From Gottfriedia endophytica (GTDB lineage Bacteria > Bacillota > Bacilli > Bacillales > Bacillaceae_G), in assembly GCF_017814275.1 (NCBI RefSeq), contig NZ_JAGIYQ010000002.1, positions 124,001 through 188,000 of the forward strand: a stretch of 64,000 nucleotides of DNA, in the 5' to 3' direction. A program made the translations under genes and the position numbers. This document shows positions 28,197-36,632 of the stretch, in pieces (positions within the stretch are counted from its first letter, which is position 1; each line of letters starts with the position of its first letter). The notes below the pieces were generated by a model. It ran no database searches. It was not told where the DNA came from and worked only from the letters and a program-made list of their open reading frames with translations.

Positions 28197-28382
28197 TTAT
28201 CTGTCAATCTGATGATATACTTCTTCTGTTACTTCGTTTAGTTGTTTTGTTACTCCCTCATATAACTGAATCTTTGTTAGATACGTGGCAATTTTTGGAT
28301 TAGTAAGTAAAAATTGCGAGCATACTAAACAAATAAACTGGATTATTATTAGTTTTATAATTACTCTTTCAATGGATTTCAT
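28197..28382 (-). CDS. ypfB: Small single-pass membrane protein YpfB
   Basis: 61 residues from the ATG at 28382; a GTG six codons upstream is the alternative and the ribosome site is weak. One hydrophobic segment (about 6-27) follows the MKSIERVIIKL start, then a conserved LTKIQLYEGVTKQ stretch typical of DUF5359 (YpfB). It sits between the PilZ gene and cmk as in B. subtilis. Function unknown. Confidence 0.78.
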   Translation of the reverse strand: MKSIERVIIKLIIIQFICLVCSQFLLTNPKIATYLTKIQLYEGVTKQLNEVTEEVYHQIDR

Positions 28383-28445
28383 ACGATAAACTCTCTTCAC
28401 TTTTTTATGTATAGTATGAGTAATTTACCATGTATTTATTCTTAC

Positions 28446-29111
28446 TTAGTATTGTTCCATTCCTTTTCGTCTGAATAATAATTGTTGATTGAATGAAAAC
28501 TTAATTAGTGTTTGTCTTTGCAAGGCAGTAAGTCCGTCAAATTCGAGAGATATTTTTTGCTTATTATCGATTATTTCATCTATTACACGTATAATGTGTG
28601 CTTTAGATTTAATGTATTGACTCTCTTCTCCATCAAAGTGAAGAACTAACCAAACCATTACCGTTTTTCCAATTGTTAGCTGACGGTCCACAGGTGCATT
28701 AATAGCAACTCCACCTGCACTTATATCAAGTGTGGTCGCTGTAAATGGAGCAAAATCTTCATATAATGGATGAATCGCAATATCAACCGTACTTGGTACC
28801 CTAACAAATCGTCTACGCTGGGTCTTTGTTAATTGGTCCTCACCAGGATAATCTATTACTAGAACTGGTATCTCTATTTTCTTGCGATCTTTTATCGTCA
28901 TATAAAATGTATAAACATTATTATCCTTCGATACAATATATGCTTTTAATTCTTTATATTGAGGAAGAAATGCAGCCTTTCCAGTGGCTTCATCAAATGG
29001 GTAATCAATATACAATTCATCCTCTTTTTTTTCAACAATTTTAGATTTATATCGCTTTACTTCCTTTGATTCTAAGTCTTCTAAAATAATGACATCACCA
29101 ATATTTAACAT
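28446..29111 (-). CDS. motI: PilZ-domain c-di-GMP-binding protein (YpfA/MotI type)
   Basis: 221 residues. An N-terminal YcgR-like domain (residues 1-95) precedes a PilZ domain with the c-di-GMP motif RRRFVR at 99-104 and DISAGG at 129-134, both intact. B. subtilis MotI (YpfA, DgrA) binds c-di-GMP and brakes the flagellar motor by acting on MotA. Place next to ypfB supports orthology. With cheR this points to regulated motility. Confidence 0.9.
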   Translation of the reverse strand: MLNIGDVIILEDLESKEVKRYKSKIVEKKEDELYIDYPFDEATGKAAFLPQYKELKAYIVSKDNNVYTFYMTIKDRKKIEIPVLVIDYPGEDQLTKTQRRRFVRVPSTVDIAIHPLYEDFAPFTATTLDISAGGVAINAPVDRQLTIGKTVMVWLVLHFDGEESQYIKSKAHIIRVIDEIIDNKQKISLEFDGLTALQRQTLIKFSFNQQLLFRRKGMEQY

Positions 29112-29342
29112 ATAGCCCCTCCTGTGTTAAAACAACCTACTTTTGGCTATTATTCCTTCTATTAATATAACATATCTATAGTATATAATATGATGTCAGA
29201 ATCGTATATGTAATTATTCCCAATTTTAAGTGTTTTTTAAATTTTCTTTCATATCAAAATACACTTTTATTCCTATATTTTAATTAAATAATTAACTATA
29301 ATAGTAAATAATGACTATATTTATGTAATGGAGGTAGCTTAA

Positions 29343-30314
29343 TTGAAAAAAATCCTTGTACTTCACACCGGGGGAACTATTGCAATGAAAGAAGACCAAG
29401 CTACTGGTACAGTAACAACTGGTCAAACAAATCCGTTACTAAACTATTCAACTAAAGAAAATGATGATGTTCAATTGATTGTTGAGGACATTTTACACTT
29501 ACCATCTCCTCATATGACACCTGTTGAAATGTTAAAATTGAAGAAACGAATCGATCAGGCTGTTATTGATGATGCTATCGATGGAGTAGTCATTACTCAT
29601 GGTACTGATACTCTAGAGGAAACTGCCTATTTTTTAGACTTAACAGTAAAACATACGTTACCAATTGTGATTACTGGAGCAATGCGTTCTAGTAACGAAA
29701 TTGGCTCGGATGGATTATATAATTTTCAATGCGCTATTTTAGTTGCATTAAGCGAACAAGCGAAAAATAAGGGTGTATTAGTCGTAATGAATGATGATAT
29801 ACACACAGCCAGGCATGTTACAAAAACGCATACAAGTAATGTTGCGACTTTTAGAAGCCCTACTTTTGGTCCAATTGGAATTATTTCTAAATCACAAGTA
29901 TTCTTCCATCAATCCCTTATTTCTTATGAAAAGTTTGATGTTAAATCTGTAGATTATAACGTTCCATTACTTAAATCATATGCAGGAATGGATAATTCCA
30001 TTTTTGAGGCTTTACAGAATATGCCACTTGATGGTCTTGTGATCGAAGCATTAGGAGCAGGTAATTTACCTCCTAAAACTCTTCCAGGTCTACAAAAATT
30101 ACTTGATTCAAATATACCAATTGTATTAGTTTCTCGTTGCTTTAATGGCATTACACAAGATGTATATGGCTATGAAGGCGGAGGAAAGCAGTTAAAAAAT
30201 ATGGGATTAATCTTTTCAAATGGTTTAAACGGTCAAAAAGCTAGAATAAAATTACTAATTGCTTTATCGATCACAAATAACCAAAAAGATTTAGATACGA
30301 TCTTTCATTCCTAA
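29343..30314 (+). CDS. ansA: L-asparaginase, cytoplasmic type I family
   Basis: 323 residues from a TTG at 29343, 8 bases after GGAGG. It hydrolyses asparagine to aspartate and ammonia. Both catalytic threonine motifs are intact: TGGTIAM (Thr12) and HGTDTLEETA (86-95), with the conserved lysine region near GAMRSSNEIGSDG. No signal peptide, so cytoplasmic. In B. subtilis ansA is not at this place; here it lies where sleB-ypeB and prsW would be in that genome. Divergent from the PilZ gene. Confidence 0.9.
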   Translation: MKKILVLHTGGTIAMKEDQATGTVTTGQTNPLLNYSTKENDDVQLIVEDILHLPSPHMTPVEMLKLKKRIDQAVIDDAIDGVVITHGTDTLEETAYFLDLTVKHTLPIVITGAMRSSNEIGSDGLYNFQCAILVALSEQAKNKGVLVVMNDDIHTARHVTKTHTSNVATFRSPTFGPIGIISKSQVFFHQSLISYEKFDVKSVDYNVPLLKSYAGMDNSIFEALQNMPLDGLVIEALGAGNLPPKTLPGLQKLLDSNIPIVLVSRCFNGITQDVYGYEGGGKQLKNMGLIFSNGLNGQKARIKLLIALSITNNQKDLDTIFHS

Positions 30315-30382
30315 TATATTTACCAAACTAGAACTGAACCGAAAAGTATTCAACAATAATATATTTATGATTAACTAAATAT

Positions 30383-30590
30383 AGCTGTTTTCGTATACAT
30401 TGTTACTATTTCAGTATATGTAATTTCCATTCCAGGATGCTCGCATTCCTAGGGGCGTGAGCTGAGCATACGCTCCTGTGGGGTCTCAGCCTTCCCGCAT
30501 CTCCCACAGGAGCCTGGCACCCTTCCGTTCCAATCAACTTCTGTCCTTTAAATTACAAAACCTAAAAGTAACAATATTTAAAAAAGAGTC
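30383..30590 (+). repeat. Family A palindromic repeat, copy 9
   Basis: Subfamily II copy beginning AGCTGTTTTCGTATACATTG and ending AAAAAAGAGTC. It lacks the CCTCCTCGTCG segment after GAGCTGAG but keeps perfect CTCCTGTGGG/CCCACAGGAG arms. It is between ansA and the terminator they share with ypdA. Confidence 0.85.
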
Positions 30591-30594
30591 AAAT

Positions 30595-30671
30595 AAAAAA
30601 ACTGGCCCAACTATTGTACAATAATCCTTTTATAAATAAAGGATTCTATACAGTTTGAGTCAGTTTTTTTA
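30595..30671 (-). terminator. Terminator of ypdA (long stem)
   Basis: AAAAAACTG and CAGTTTTTT enclose an inner AATCCTTT/AAAGGATT hairpin, with U-runs on both strands; it could serve both convergent genes. Confidence 0.75.
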
Positions 30672-30673
30672 TA

Positions 30674-31651
30674 TTACTTCCATTTTGAAGTTAAATGTTC
30701 AGCAATTAAATCCCCATGAAATCTTCCATTTTCAATAAAAATTTCATTTGCATTATTTCCAGCAGCAATAACTCCTGCAATATAAATATCTTCACTATTC
30801 GTCTCCATTGTTTCAGGATTCACATTTGGTCTACCAGTTTCTTCCTCAATTTGAACACCCATAGATTTAATCAATGTGTGATCAGGATGATAGCCTGTCA
30901 TCGCAAAAACAAAATCATTTTCGATTTCATGAAGAATTCCTTCTTTTTCATAGATAACCGAATCCTTTTTAATTTCAACAACATTTGATTTAAATTCCAT
31001 TTTGATTTCTCCGGTTTTTACAAGAGCCTCAAACTCTGGTAATACCCATGGTTTAATACTTGGTGAATACTGTTCTCCACGATACAATACCGTTACGTAT
31101 GAACCACATTTTTGTAATTCTAAAGCAGCATCTACACTTGAATTTTTCCCACCAATTACTACCACATTTTGGTTGAAAAATTCATGTCCCTCATGAAAAT
31201 AATGAGTTACCTTACTTAATTCTTCCCCTTTAATTCCTAGCATATTAGGGTGATCATAATAACCTGTAGCTATCACAATTGCATCTGCTTCGTATTGAAA
31301 TTTCTCATTATCCGAATTTACAGTTCCAACGATAAATTTCTCTTCTTTTTCTACGTTCGTAACTGTCTCGAAAGTGTGGATTCGAACTTTATTGCGTTTA
31401 ACAACATCTCTATAATATGCAAGTGCCATATGTTTTTTTGGTTTTCTTCCCTCAATGATAAATGGAATTTCACCAACCTCAAGTTTCTCACTTGTACTAA
31501 AAAATGTCTGATGTGTAGGGAAACGACTTAATGTATGTACAATATTCCCTTTCTCGATAATTAATGCATTAATACCTTTTTTTTGCAATGATAACCACGC
31601 AGCAATTCCACATGGTCCTCCGCCTATAATAATTACTTGTTCTTTATTCAA
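30674..31651 (-). CDS. ypdA: Thioredoxin reductase-like flavoprotein YpdA (bacillithiol disulfide reductase)
   Basis: 325 residues from a TTG at 31651, which has GGAGG 8 bases upstream; a longer open frame has no ribosome site. FAD site GGGPCG at 10-15 and an NADPH site VVIGGKNSSVDAA are present, while the CxxC redox pair of thioredoxin reductase is absent, as in YpdA. In Firmicutes YpdA reduces bacillithiol disulfide with NADPH. It precedes gudB as in B. subtilis. Confidence 0.92.
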   Translation of the reverse strand: MNKEQVIIIGGGPCGIAAWLSLQKKGINALIIEKGNIVHTLSRFPTHQTFFSTSEKLEVGEIPFIIEGRKPKKHMALAYYRDVVKRNKVRIHTFETVTNVEKEEKFIVGTVNSDNEKFQYEADAIVIATGYYDHPNMLGIKGEELSKVTHYFHEGHEFFNQNVVVIGGKNSSVDAALELQKCGSYVTVLYRGEQYSPSIKPWVLPEFEALVKTGEIKMEFKSNVVEIKKDSVIYEKEGILHEIENDFVFAMTGYHPDHTLIKSMGVQIEEETGRPNVNPETMETNSEDIYIAGVIAAGNNANEIFIENGRFHGDLIAEHLTSKWK

Positions 31652-31784
31652 AAGAGTACCTCCTCTTAGGTCACAAACACACATATTTATTATTTTACGA
31701 CGAATCACTAAAAAGTCTATTTATTTGCTTAAAAAATTTTTTATTATAAAAATGAAAATATAAAAAACATCAAAGGATTTCATT

Positions 31785-32015
31785 GGTAAAGCTTTGTTGC
31801 TATAAAAGTATGTGATAAGTTGATTTCCACTCCATGATGCTCGCTTTCCTAAGGGCGTGAGCTGAGCCTCCTCGTCGCATACGCTCCTGCGGGGTCTCAG
31901 CCTTCCCGCATCTCCCATAGGAGCCTTGGCAACCTTCCGTTCCAATCAACTTCATCGTCAACAATATTCTTAAACAAACTCTTTTTAAAAACAACAATCT
32001 TTTGGGAATGAACCC
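31785..32015 (+). repeat. Family A palindromic repeat, copy 10 (hybrid)
   Basis: The left arm resembles subfamily III (GTGATAAGTTGATTTCC) but the core is subfamily II (GAGCTGAG with CTCAGC), and the right end is subfamily III-like (AAAAACAACAATCTTTTGG). The left terminus is degraded. Open frames through it on the minus strand are artefacts. Confidence 0.8.
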
Positions 32016-32017
32016 AA

Positions 32018-32050
32018 CAAAAAAAGGGCCTTCAAAAGCCCCTTTTTTGT
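32018..32050. terminator. Terminator-like hairpin downstream of gudB
   Basis: AAAAAGGGCCTT and AAGCCCCTTTTT form an imperfect stem around AAA, with runs on both strands. Confidence 0.55.
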
Positions 32051-32084
32051 TTAATATTTTAAATGTATTTTCCTAAACCCTTAA

Positions 32085-32228
32085 GCCTGGTAACTTTTCT
32101 ATCTGTCTAGCTACACCGCCTACCTCCTAGGTCGTTTCACAAAAAAAGAATGAAGGGAAAAATCACCCTTCATTCTTTTTTCGCTCCAACGCATGTCAGA
32201 GCTAAGCGATTACATTTCGCTTTTTTAT
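32085..32228 (-). repeat. Family B repeat unit
   Basis: The flanks TAGGTCGTTTCAC and GCTCCAACG surround a hairpin at 32141-32181 (AAAAGAATGAAGGG with its complement), different from every other copy. It ends at the gudB stop codon. Confidence 0.75.
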
Positions 32229-32229
32229 A

Positions 32230-33504
32230 TTATACCCATCCTCTGAAGTGGCTTGCTTCTGCCATTTTACGTACCCCTACCATGTAAGCAGCTAAACGCA
32301 TGTTTACATTGCGGTTTACGCTAGTTTCATAGATGTTAGCAAATGATTGTACCATAACTTTTTCTAAGCGATCTTCAACTTCTTGCTCTGTCCAGTAGTA
32401 ACCTTGGTTGTTTTGTACCCATTCAAAGTAAGAAACTGTTACTCCACCAGCACTTGCAAGAACGTCTGGAACTAATAAGATGCCGCGTTCAGTTAAGATT
32501 TTTGTAGCTTCTAATGTAGTTGGGCCATTTGCAGCTTCTACTACAATTTTCGCTTTAATATCATTAGCATTTTCTTTTGTGATTTGATTTTCGATTGCAG
32601 CTGGAACTAAAATATCGCAATCTAATTCAAGTAATTCTTTATTTGAAATTGTATTTTCGAATAATTTTGTTACAGTACCATAGCTATCACGACGGTCTAA
32701 TAAGTATTCAATATCTAATCCATTTGGATCATGTAGTGCACCATAAGCATCAGAGATACCAATTACTTTTGCTCCAGCTTCGTGCATGAATTTAGCTAAA
32801 AAGCTTCCAGCGTTACCAAAACCTTGGATAACAACTCTAGCACCTTTTAATTCAATCCCTTTACGTTTTGCTGCTTCACCAATAACAATTGTTACACCTT
32901 TAGCAGTTGCAGTTTCACGTCCGTGTGAACCACCTAATACTAGTGGCTTACCAGTAATGAAACCTGGAGAATTGAATTCATCCATACGAGAATATTCATC
33001 CATCATCCAAGCCATAATTTGTGAATTTGTAAATACGTCTGGAGCTGGAATATCTTTTGTAGGTCCAACGATTTGACTAATTGCACGAACATAACCACGA
33101 CTTAATGCTTCTAATTCTCTAAAAGACATTTCACGAGGGTCACAAATGATACCACCTTTACCCCCACCATATGGTAAGTCAACAATACCACATTTTAAAC
33201 TCATCCAAATTGAAAGTGCTTTCACTTCATTTTCATTTACATTTGGATGGAAACGAATTCCACCTTTAGTAGGACCAACTGCATCATTATGTTGAGCTCG
33301 ATATCCAGTAAAAACTTTCACTTGTCCATTATCCATACGAACAGGAATTTTTACAGTCATCATGCGTAATGGTTCTTTTAATAAATCATACATCTCAGAT
33401 GAATAACCTAACTTTTCAAGAGCTTCCTTAATAACTTCTTGTGTCGGAGCAAGGACATCAATATCAGTTATGTTATTTTTCTCTGTTGATTTTTCGGCTA
33501 CCAT
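32230..33504 (-). CDS. gudB: NAD-specific glutamate dehydrogenase
   Basis: 424 residues from the ATG at 33504 (GGGGGA upstream). It deaminates glutamate to 2-oxoglutarate. The catalytic GGGKGG with its lysine (about residues 122-127), the DVFTNSQIMAWM substrate region and the NAD-binding GFGNAGSF motif are intact. The region EVKALSIWMSLK has no VKA duplication of the kind that inactivates GudB in B. subtilis 168, so the enzyme should be active. Place after ypdA matches gudB rather than rocG. A family B unit ends at its stop codon. Confidence 0.92.
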   Translation of the reverse strand: MVAEKSTEKNNITDIDVLAPTQEVIKEALEKLGYSSEMYDLLKEPLRMMTVKIPVRMDNGQVKVFTGYRAQHNDAVGPTKGGIRFHPNVNENEVKALSIWMSLKCGIVDLPYGGGKGGIICDPREMSFRELEALSRGYVRAISQIVGPTKDIPAPDVFTNSQIMAWMMDEYSRMDEFNSPGFITGKPLVLGGSHGRETATAKGVTIVIGEAAKRKGIELKGARVVIQGFGNAGSFLAKFMHEAGAKVIGISDAYGALHDPNGLDIEYLLDRRDSYGTVTKLFENTISNKELLELDCDILVPAAIENQITKENANDIKAKIVVEAANGPTTLEATKILTERGILLVPDVLASAGGVTVSYFEWVQNNQGYYWTEQEVEDRLEKVMVQSFANIYETSVNRNVNMRLAAYMVGVRKMAEASHFRGWV

Positions 33505-33623
33505 GGTAATCCCCCTAAATGTTTTGAACTGATTAAAATTTCTATCTTCCAAAAATTAGTATACAACTTTCATTCCTCTTTTGAAAGTTAAAATAACCTA
33601 GAAAGATAAATTTCTTGTTAATA

Positions 33624-33651
33624 TGTAAGCGTTTTTACAAATAGTATTATA
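33624..33651 (-). promoter_or_regulatory. Candidate gudB promoter with cre-like dyad
   Basis: The minus strand has a perfect TATAAT (33646-33651) with a poor -35. TGTAAGCGTTTTTACA (33624-33639, plus strand) is a dyad resembling a CcpA cre site with two extra bases, placed at about +1. The leader to the ATG is then about 120 bases. Confidence 0.4.
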
Positions 33652-33763
33652 CTCACTTTTTGTCTTTTTGGAAAGAAAAAATTAAGATTGGTTTATATAA
33701 ATTATTTTAATCTTTATTTTAAGCAAATTGATTTACAAATTAGATCATTATGTGCTTATAAAA

Positions 33764-33989
33764 GACTGTTTTCATTTACAGAGTTGCTGTTTCAGTATAT
33801 GTAAGTTGAATTCCACTCCAGGAAGCTCGCTTTCCTAGGGGCGTGAGCTGAGCCTCCTCGTCGCATACGCTCCTGTGGGGTCTCAGCCTTCCCGCATCTC
33901 CCACAGGAGCTTGGGCACCCTTCCGTTCCAATCAACTACTGTCTTATTATTTACAAAACCTAAAAGCAACAATCTTTTAAAAATGAGCC
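33764..33989 (+). repeat. Family A palindromic repeat, copy 11
   Basis: Subfamily II copy, GACTGTTTTCATTTACAG to AATGAGCC, with perfect CTCCTGTGGG/CCCACAGGAG arms. It lies between gudB and mecB. Confidence 0.85.
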
Positions 33990-33996
33990 TTATAAA

Positions 33997-34034
33997 AAGT
34001 AAAAAACCTCTCACTGAAATTAATGAGAGGCTTT
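33997..34034 (-). terminator. Terminator of mecB
   Basis: AACCTCTCA and TGAGAGGCTT form a stem with a U-run on the minus strand; it overlaps the last codons of mecB. Confidence 0.75.
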
Positions 34035-34625
34035 CTTATTACTGAAATAAGAAACAATTTGTTTAATTGCATTTTCGTTAATAAGTACTTTTCCATATTC
34101 AAGTAGACGATAAATTGTCCGTGTTGATGGATTTCCATATTCCGCTAATAATGCATAAAACGTTTCTATATCTAATTTACCTGCATCTGTATCCTCAAAT
34201 AATAAATAAAAACTATTTTCAAATGAGAATAATTTTCCTCCAGATAGTCCTAGACTATATAATACTTCAGAAAGCTGGATTATATCTTCTATAGTAGAAA
34301 ACTCGTACAATATATGATCACTTTCATCAACAATTACTTCCATCGAAATATAATCATCTTGAAAGTCTTCCTCTTCATCAATTTCATCAGATTTTGTTAC
34401 GATTACAACCATTCCTTGAGCTTGAAGAGAAAATACTTCTACAGAAACTTTACCATCTACTTCAAATCCTAATTCAACGCTAGCTTCATGCATCATATCT
34501 TGAAACAATTGTTGAACCTTAGGAGCATTATACCATAAGTCTTCTTTCGTTAACCCTCGTTCAGATAAGTCATCTGTTGTAAGAAAAACTTTTATTTTGT
34601 TGTAGTTCAACCGTTCCAATCTCAT
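34020..34625 (-). CDS. mecB: Adapter protein MecB (MecA paralogue YpbH)
   Basis: 201 residues. MecA/MecB adapters deliver substrates to ClpC. The N-terminal substrate domain begins MRLERLNYNKIKVFLTTDDL and includes LTKEDLWYNAPKVQQLF; an acidic linker (DEIDEEEDFQDD) leads to the C-terminal ClpC-binding domain. Its position after gudB, in the ypb segment, fits YpbH rather than MecA. AAGGAGG precedes the ATG. Confidence 0.9.
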   Translation of the reverse strand: MRLERLNYNKIKVFLTTDDLSERGLTKEDLWYNAPKVQQLFQDMMHEASVELGFEVDGKVSVEVFSLQAQGMVVIVTKSDEIDEEEDFQDDYISMEVIVDESDHILYEFSTIEDIIQLSEVLYSLGLSGGKLFSFENSFYLLFEDTDAGKLDIETFYALLAEYGNPSTRTIYRLLEYGKVLINENAIKQIVSYFSNKKASH

Positions 34626-34706
34626 GAACTAGCCTCCTTGCTCCCTTTACCATACAATATTTTATGTAAAGTTCTTATTTTGGTGAGTTATCCAACCGTT
34701 TTTGTA

Positions 34707-35597
34707 TTAAAATGATAAGTTCTCCTCAATCCATTTTTCAATGCATTCAATGGAATTTTCAATAATGAATTGTTGAATATCTCTTGTTTCATTCAAGTCA
34801 TCAATACCACTTAAGCTTATTTTTAATTCCGGGAATTGCTTTTTTAAATCTTTTGCCAATTGAATTGTCTCATTTAAATGCTCTGTTCTTGTACATGATA
34901 AGACTAAACTAGATGGAGACACTTGTTCTAACATATAATTGATTTCTTCAATATCCAGGGAAGTTCCTATATAAATGACTTGAAATCCTCTTCTTCTTAT
35001 AAAAGTAGCAAGTATCATCAATCTTACATCATGATTCTCACCAGGCCCACAGGTTACAATGGTTTTAGGAAAAGAAGTGTTTACTGGCGAATTATGATAA
35101 ATCATTCCGATCCTAGCTTTAAGGAAAGAAAATGCAAAATGTTCATGTGAATTTCTAATTTGCTTATTCATACTCATATCTTCAATTAATTTCACTACAT
35201 TTAAGAGTACTTCATATAATACTTTCTCTATTGTAAACAAACTAAATGCTTCATCGACATATTTGTGAGCTTCAATCTCATCAAGTCTCAAAAGAGTAGT
35301 AACTATTTTATTTATTAATCCTTCAGTTCGGGAAAGCTGAATCGGTTCATCTAAAGAATTTACTTCACCTTTTGCTTCAAACAAGTTAACAGCTTGTCCA
35401 ATTGTGAAACCTTCATTAACTTTTTGAATTAACCATTTTAATATATGAACATGTTCCTCTGTGTATAAACGATGTCCAGCATCATTCCGAACTGGTTTAA
35501 TAATGTTATATCGACGTTCCCATGCGCGTAATGTTCCAGGTTGAATCCCGACAATAGTTGAAATAGCTTTTATATTATATTTTCCAATAGGAGTCAT
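34707..35597 (-). CDS. MerR family regulator with C-terminal cobalamin-binding-like domain
   Basis: 296 residues from the ATG at 35597 (GGAGGTGA 5 bases upstream). Residues 6-75 form a MerR winged helix (TLRAWERRYNIIKPVRNDAGHRLY). The rest has the layout of CarH/LitR-type B12 sensors: a helical bundle with Glu152-His153 (HEHFAFSFLKARIG) and a Rossmann-like domain with GENHDVRLMILATFIRRRGF (His189) and YIGTSLDIEEI. The Trp of the Wx9EH motif and the glycine of ExHxxG are not conserved (HDVR), so B12 binding is uncertain. No photolyase or carotenoid genes are adjacent. It is monocistronic; targets unknown. Confidence 0.8.
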   Translation of the reverse strand: MTPIGKYNIKAISTIVGIQPGTLRAWERRYNIIKPVRNDAGHRLYTEEHVHILKWLIQKVNEGFTIGQAVNLFEAKGEVNSLDEPIQLSRTEGLINKIVTTLLRLDEIEAHKYVDEAFSLFTIEKVLYEVLLNVVKLIEDMSMNKQIRNSHEHFAFSFLKARIGMIYHNSPVNTSFPKTIVTCGPGENHDVRLMILATFIRRRGFQVIYIGTSLDIEEINYMLEQVSPSSLVLSCTRTEHLNETIQLAKDLKKQFPELKISLSGIDDLNETRDIQQFIIENSIECIEKWIEENLSF

Positions 35598-35647
35598 GAA
35601 AATCACCTCCATACTATTCCCTATCTTCCATTGTACATTAGAAACTC

Positions 35648-35764
35648 AAAAAGTGAAATTTATCCCGCATTAACGAACAGTAATACCCCACTTCAAGATT
35701 AAGATAAATGCGAAGAAGATAGGTGGGGGATAAAGATCCCCCACTGATGGTAGTTTCACTTTAT
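35648..35764. repeat. Short structured element between merR and the phosphoesterase-like gene
   Basis: About 117 bp bounded by AAAGTGAAA and TTTCACTTT in inverted orientation, with an inner perfect GTGGGGGAT-AAAG-ATCCCCCAC hairpin (about 35723-35744). It runs up to the stop of the next gene and could act as its terminator, but no U-run follows. The ATCCCGCATTAACG motif reminds me of intergenic repeats of the B. cereus group; this is from memory, not checked. Confidence 0.45.
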
Positions 35765-36483
35765 GCTCTTTTTATTTTAAGTATATAACCTAGTTGATTT
35801 TTACTTCTACTTTGAGTCAACTCATCGATTTCTATATAATTAGTCATACTATTCCTAATACTTTGGTTATCCCCTTGTTGAAATAAATAAAGCGGAATTG
35901 ATTTAAAAAATGAAGTGTCCGTTTCCCTTATTTCATCATAACTAATTACTATTTGATAGCTATCTTTCTGAGAATCTTGAACTGCTAAATTTAGCTGATC
36001 GCGATGATTTACTACATCATCCAATCCAACGATAGAGAAACGATTACCATCAGATGATTCATAGTTTGCTGCAGTATTTTCTAATATTGTTACTCGATTA
36101 TCAAGTAAAAAGGCATTTATTTCTCTAAATTTCCCATTATAATCTTGATCATTCCAAATATAATGAACAGGTCCGATATCAGTTAAGATTTGAATACATT
36201 CAGATAGTTTTTCTAATTTATTATGATATCGCGTTAAATTCCCAGCAATCACAACTATTATATTAGAATTACTAAATTTACTTTTCATCTCATTAACCCG
36301 GGCAATATTCATCGGATTCGTTATCCATAAAATTTCTTGATCCTGAATACTAATTGGTAAATCTTTCACAAAGATTTCATGCTCAGAAATTAGGTTAGAT
36401 TTATTCCATTTGTACATCAAAAAGAAAAAAAAGAAGAAAATCCCTATAAAAAATATGATCATTAATTTTTCTAGTAAAAGCAC
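35761..36483 (-). CDS. Membrane-anchored phosphoesterase-like protein with degraded active site (YpbG-like)
   Basis: 240 residues. An N-terminal membrane segment (about 7-23) precedes a calcineurin-like fold recognisable by order: a strand ending WITNPMNIARVNEM where DxH is expected, VVIAGNLT where GGDLT is expected, YIWNDQDY where WGNNDY is expected, and ISYDEI where SHNPD is expected. So the metal-binding Asp, His, Asp and Asn are mostly replaced. Its place between mecB and the ypbE-ypbD-recS genes matches the B. subtilis phosphoesterase YpbG. I infer a non-catalytic relative; the fold call rests on motif order only. Confidence 0.6.
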   Translation of the reverse strand: MLLLEKLMIIFFIGIFFFFFFLMYKWNKSNLISEHEIFVKDLPISIQDQEILWITNPMNIARVNEMKSKFSNSNIIVVIAGNLTRYHNKLEKLSECIQILTDIGPVHYIWNDQDYNGKFREINAFLLDNRVTILENTAANYESSDGNRFSIVGLDDVVNHRDQLNLAVQDSQKDSYQIVISYDEIRETDTSFFKSIPLYLFQQGDNQSIRNSMTNYIEIDELTQSRSKNQLGYILKIKRA

Positions 36484-36583
36484 TGAACTACCTCCATATT
36501 GTTTGACTACACTTCATTATACAAAATTCATACAAAAATACTAATATTAACTCCTAAATCTTCTATTGATGAAAAATTCAATC

Positions 36584-36626
36584 AAAAAAAGCTTAACCTC
36601 ATTTTTTTAGAGGCTAAGCTTTTTTA
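36584..36626 (-). terminator. Terminator of the CBS-domain gene
   Basis: AAAAAAGCTTAACCTC and GAGGCTAAGCTTTTTT pair around a T-rich loop; U-run on the minus strand, right at the stop. Confidence 0.87.
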
Positions 36627-36632
36627 CTCTAT

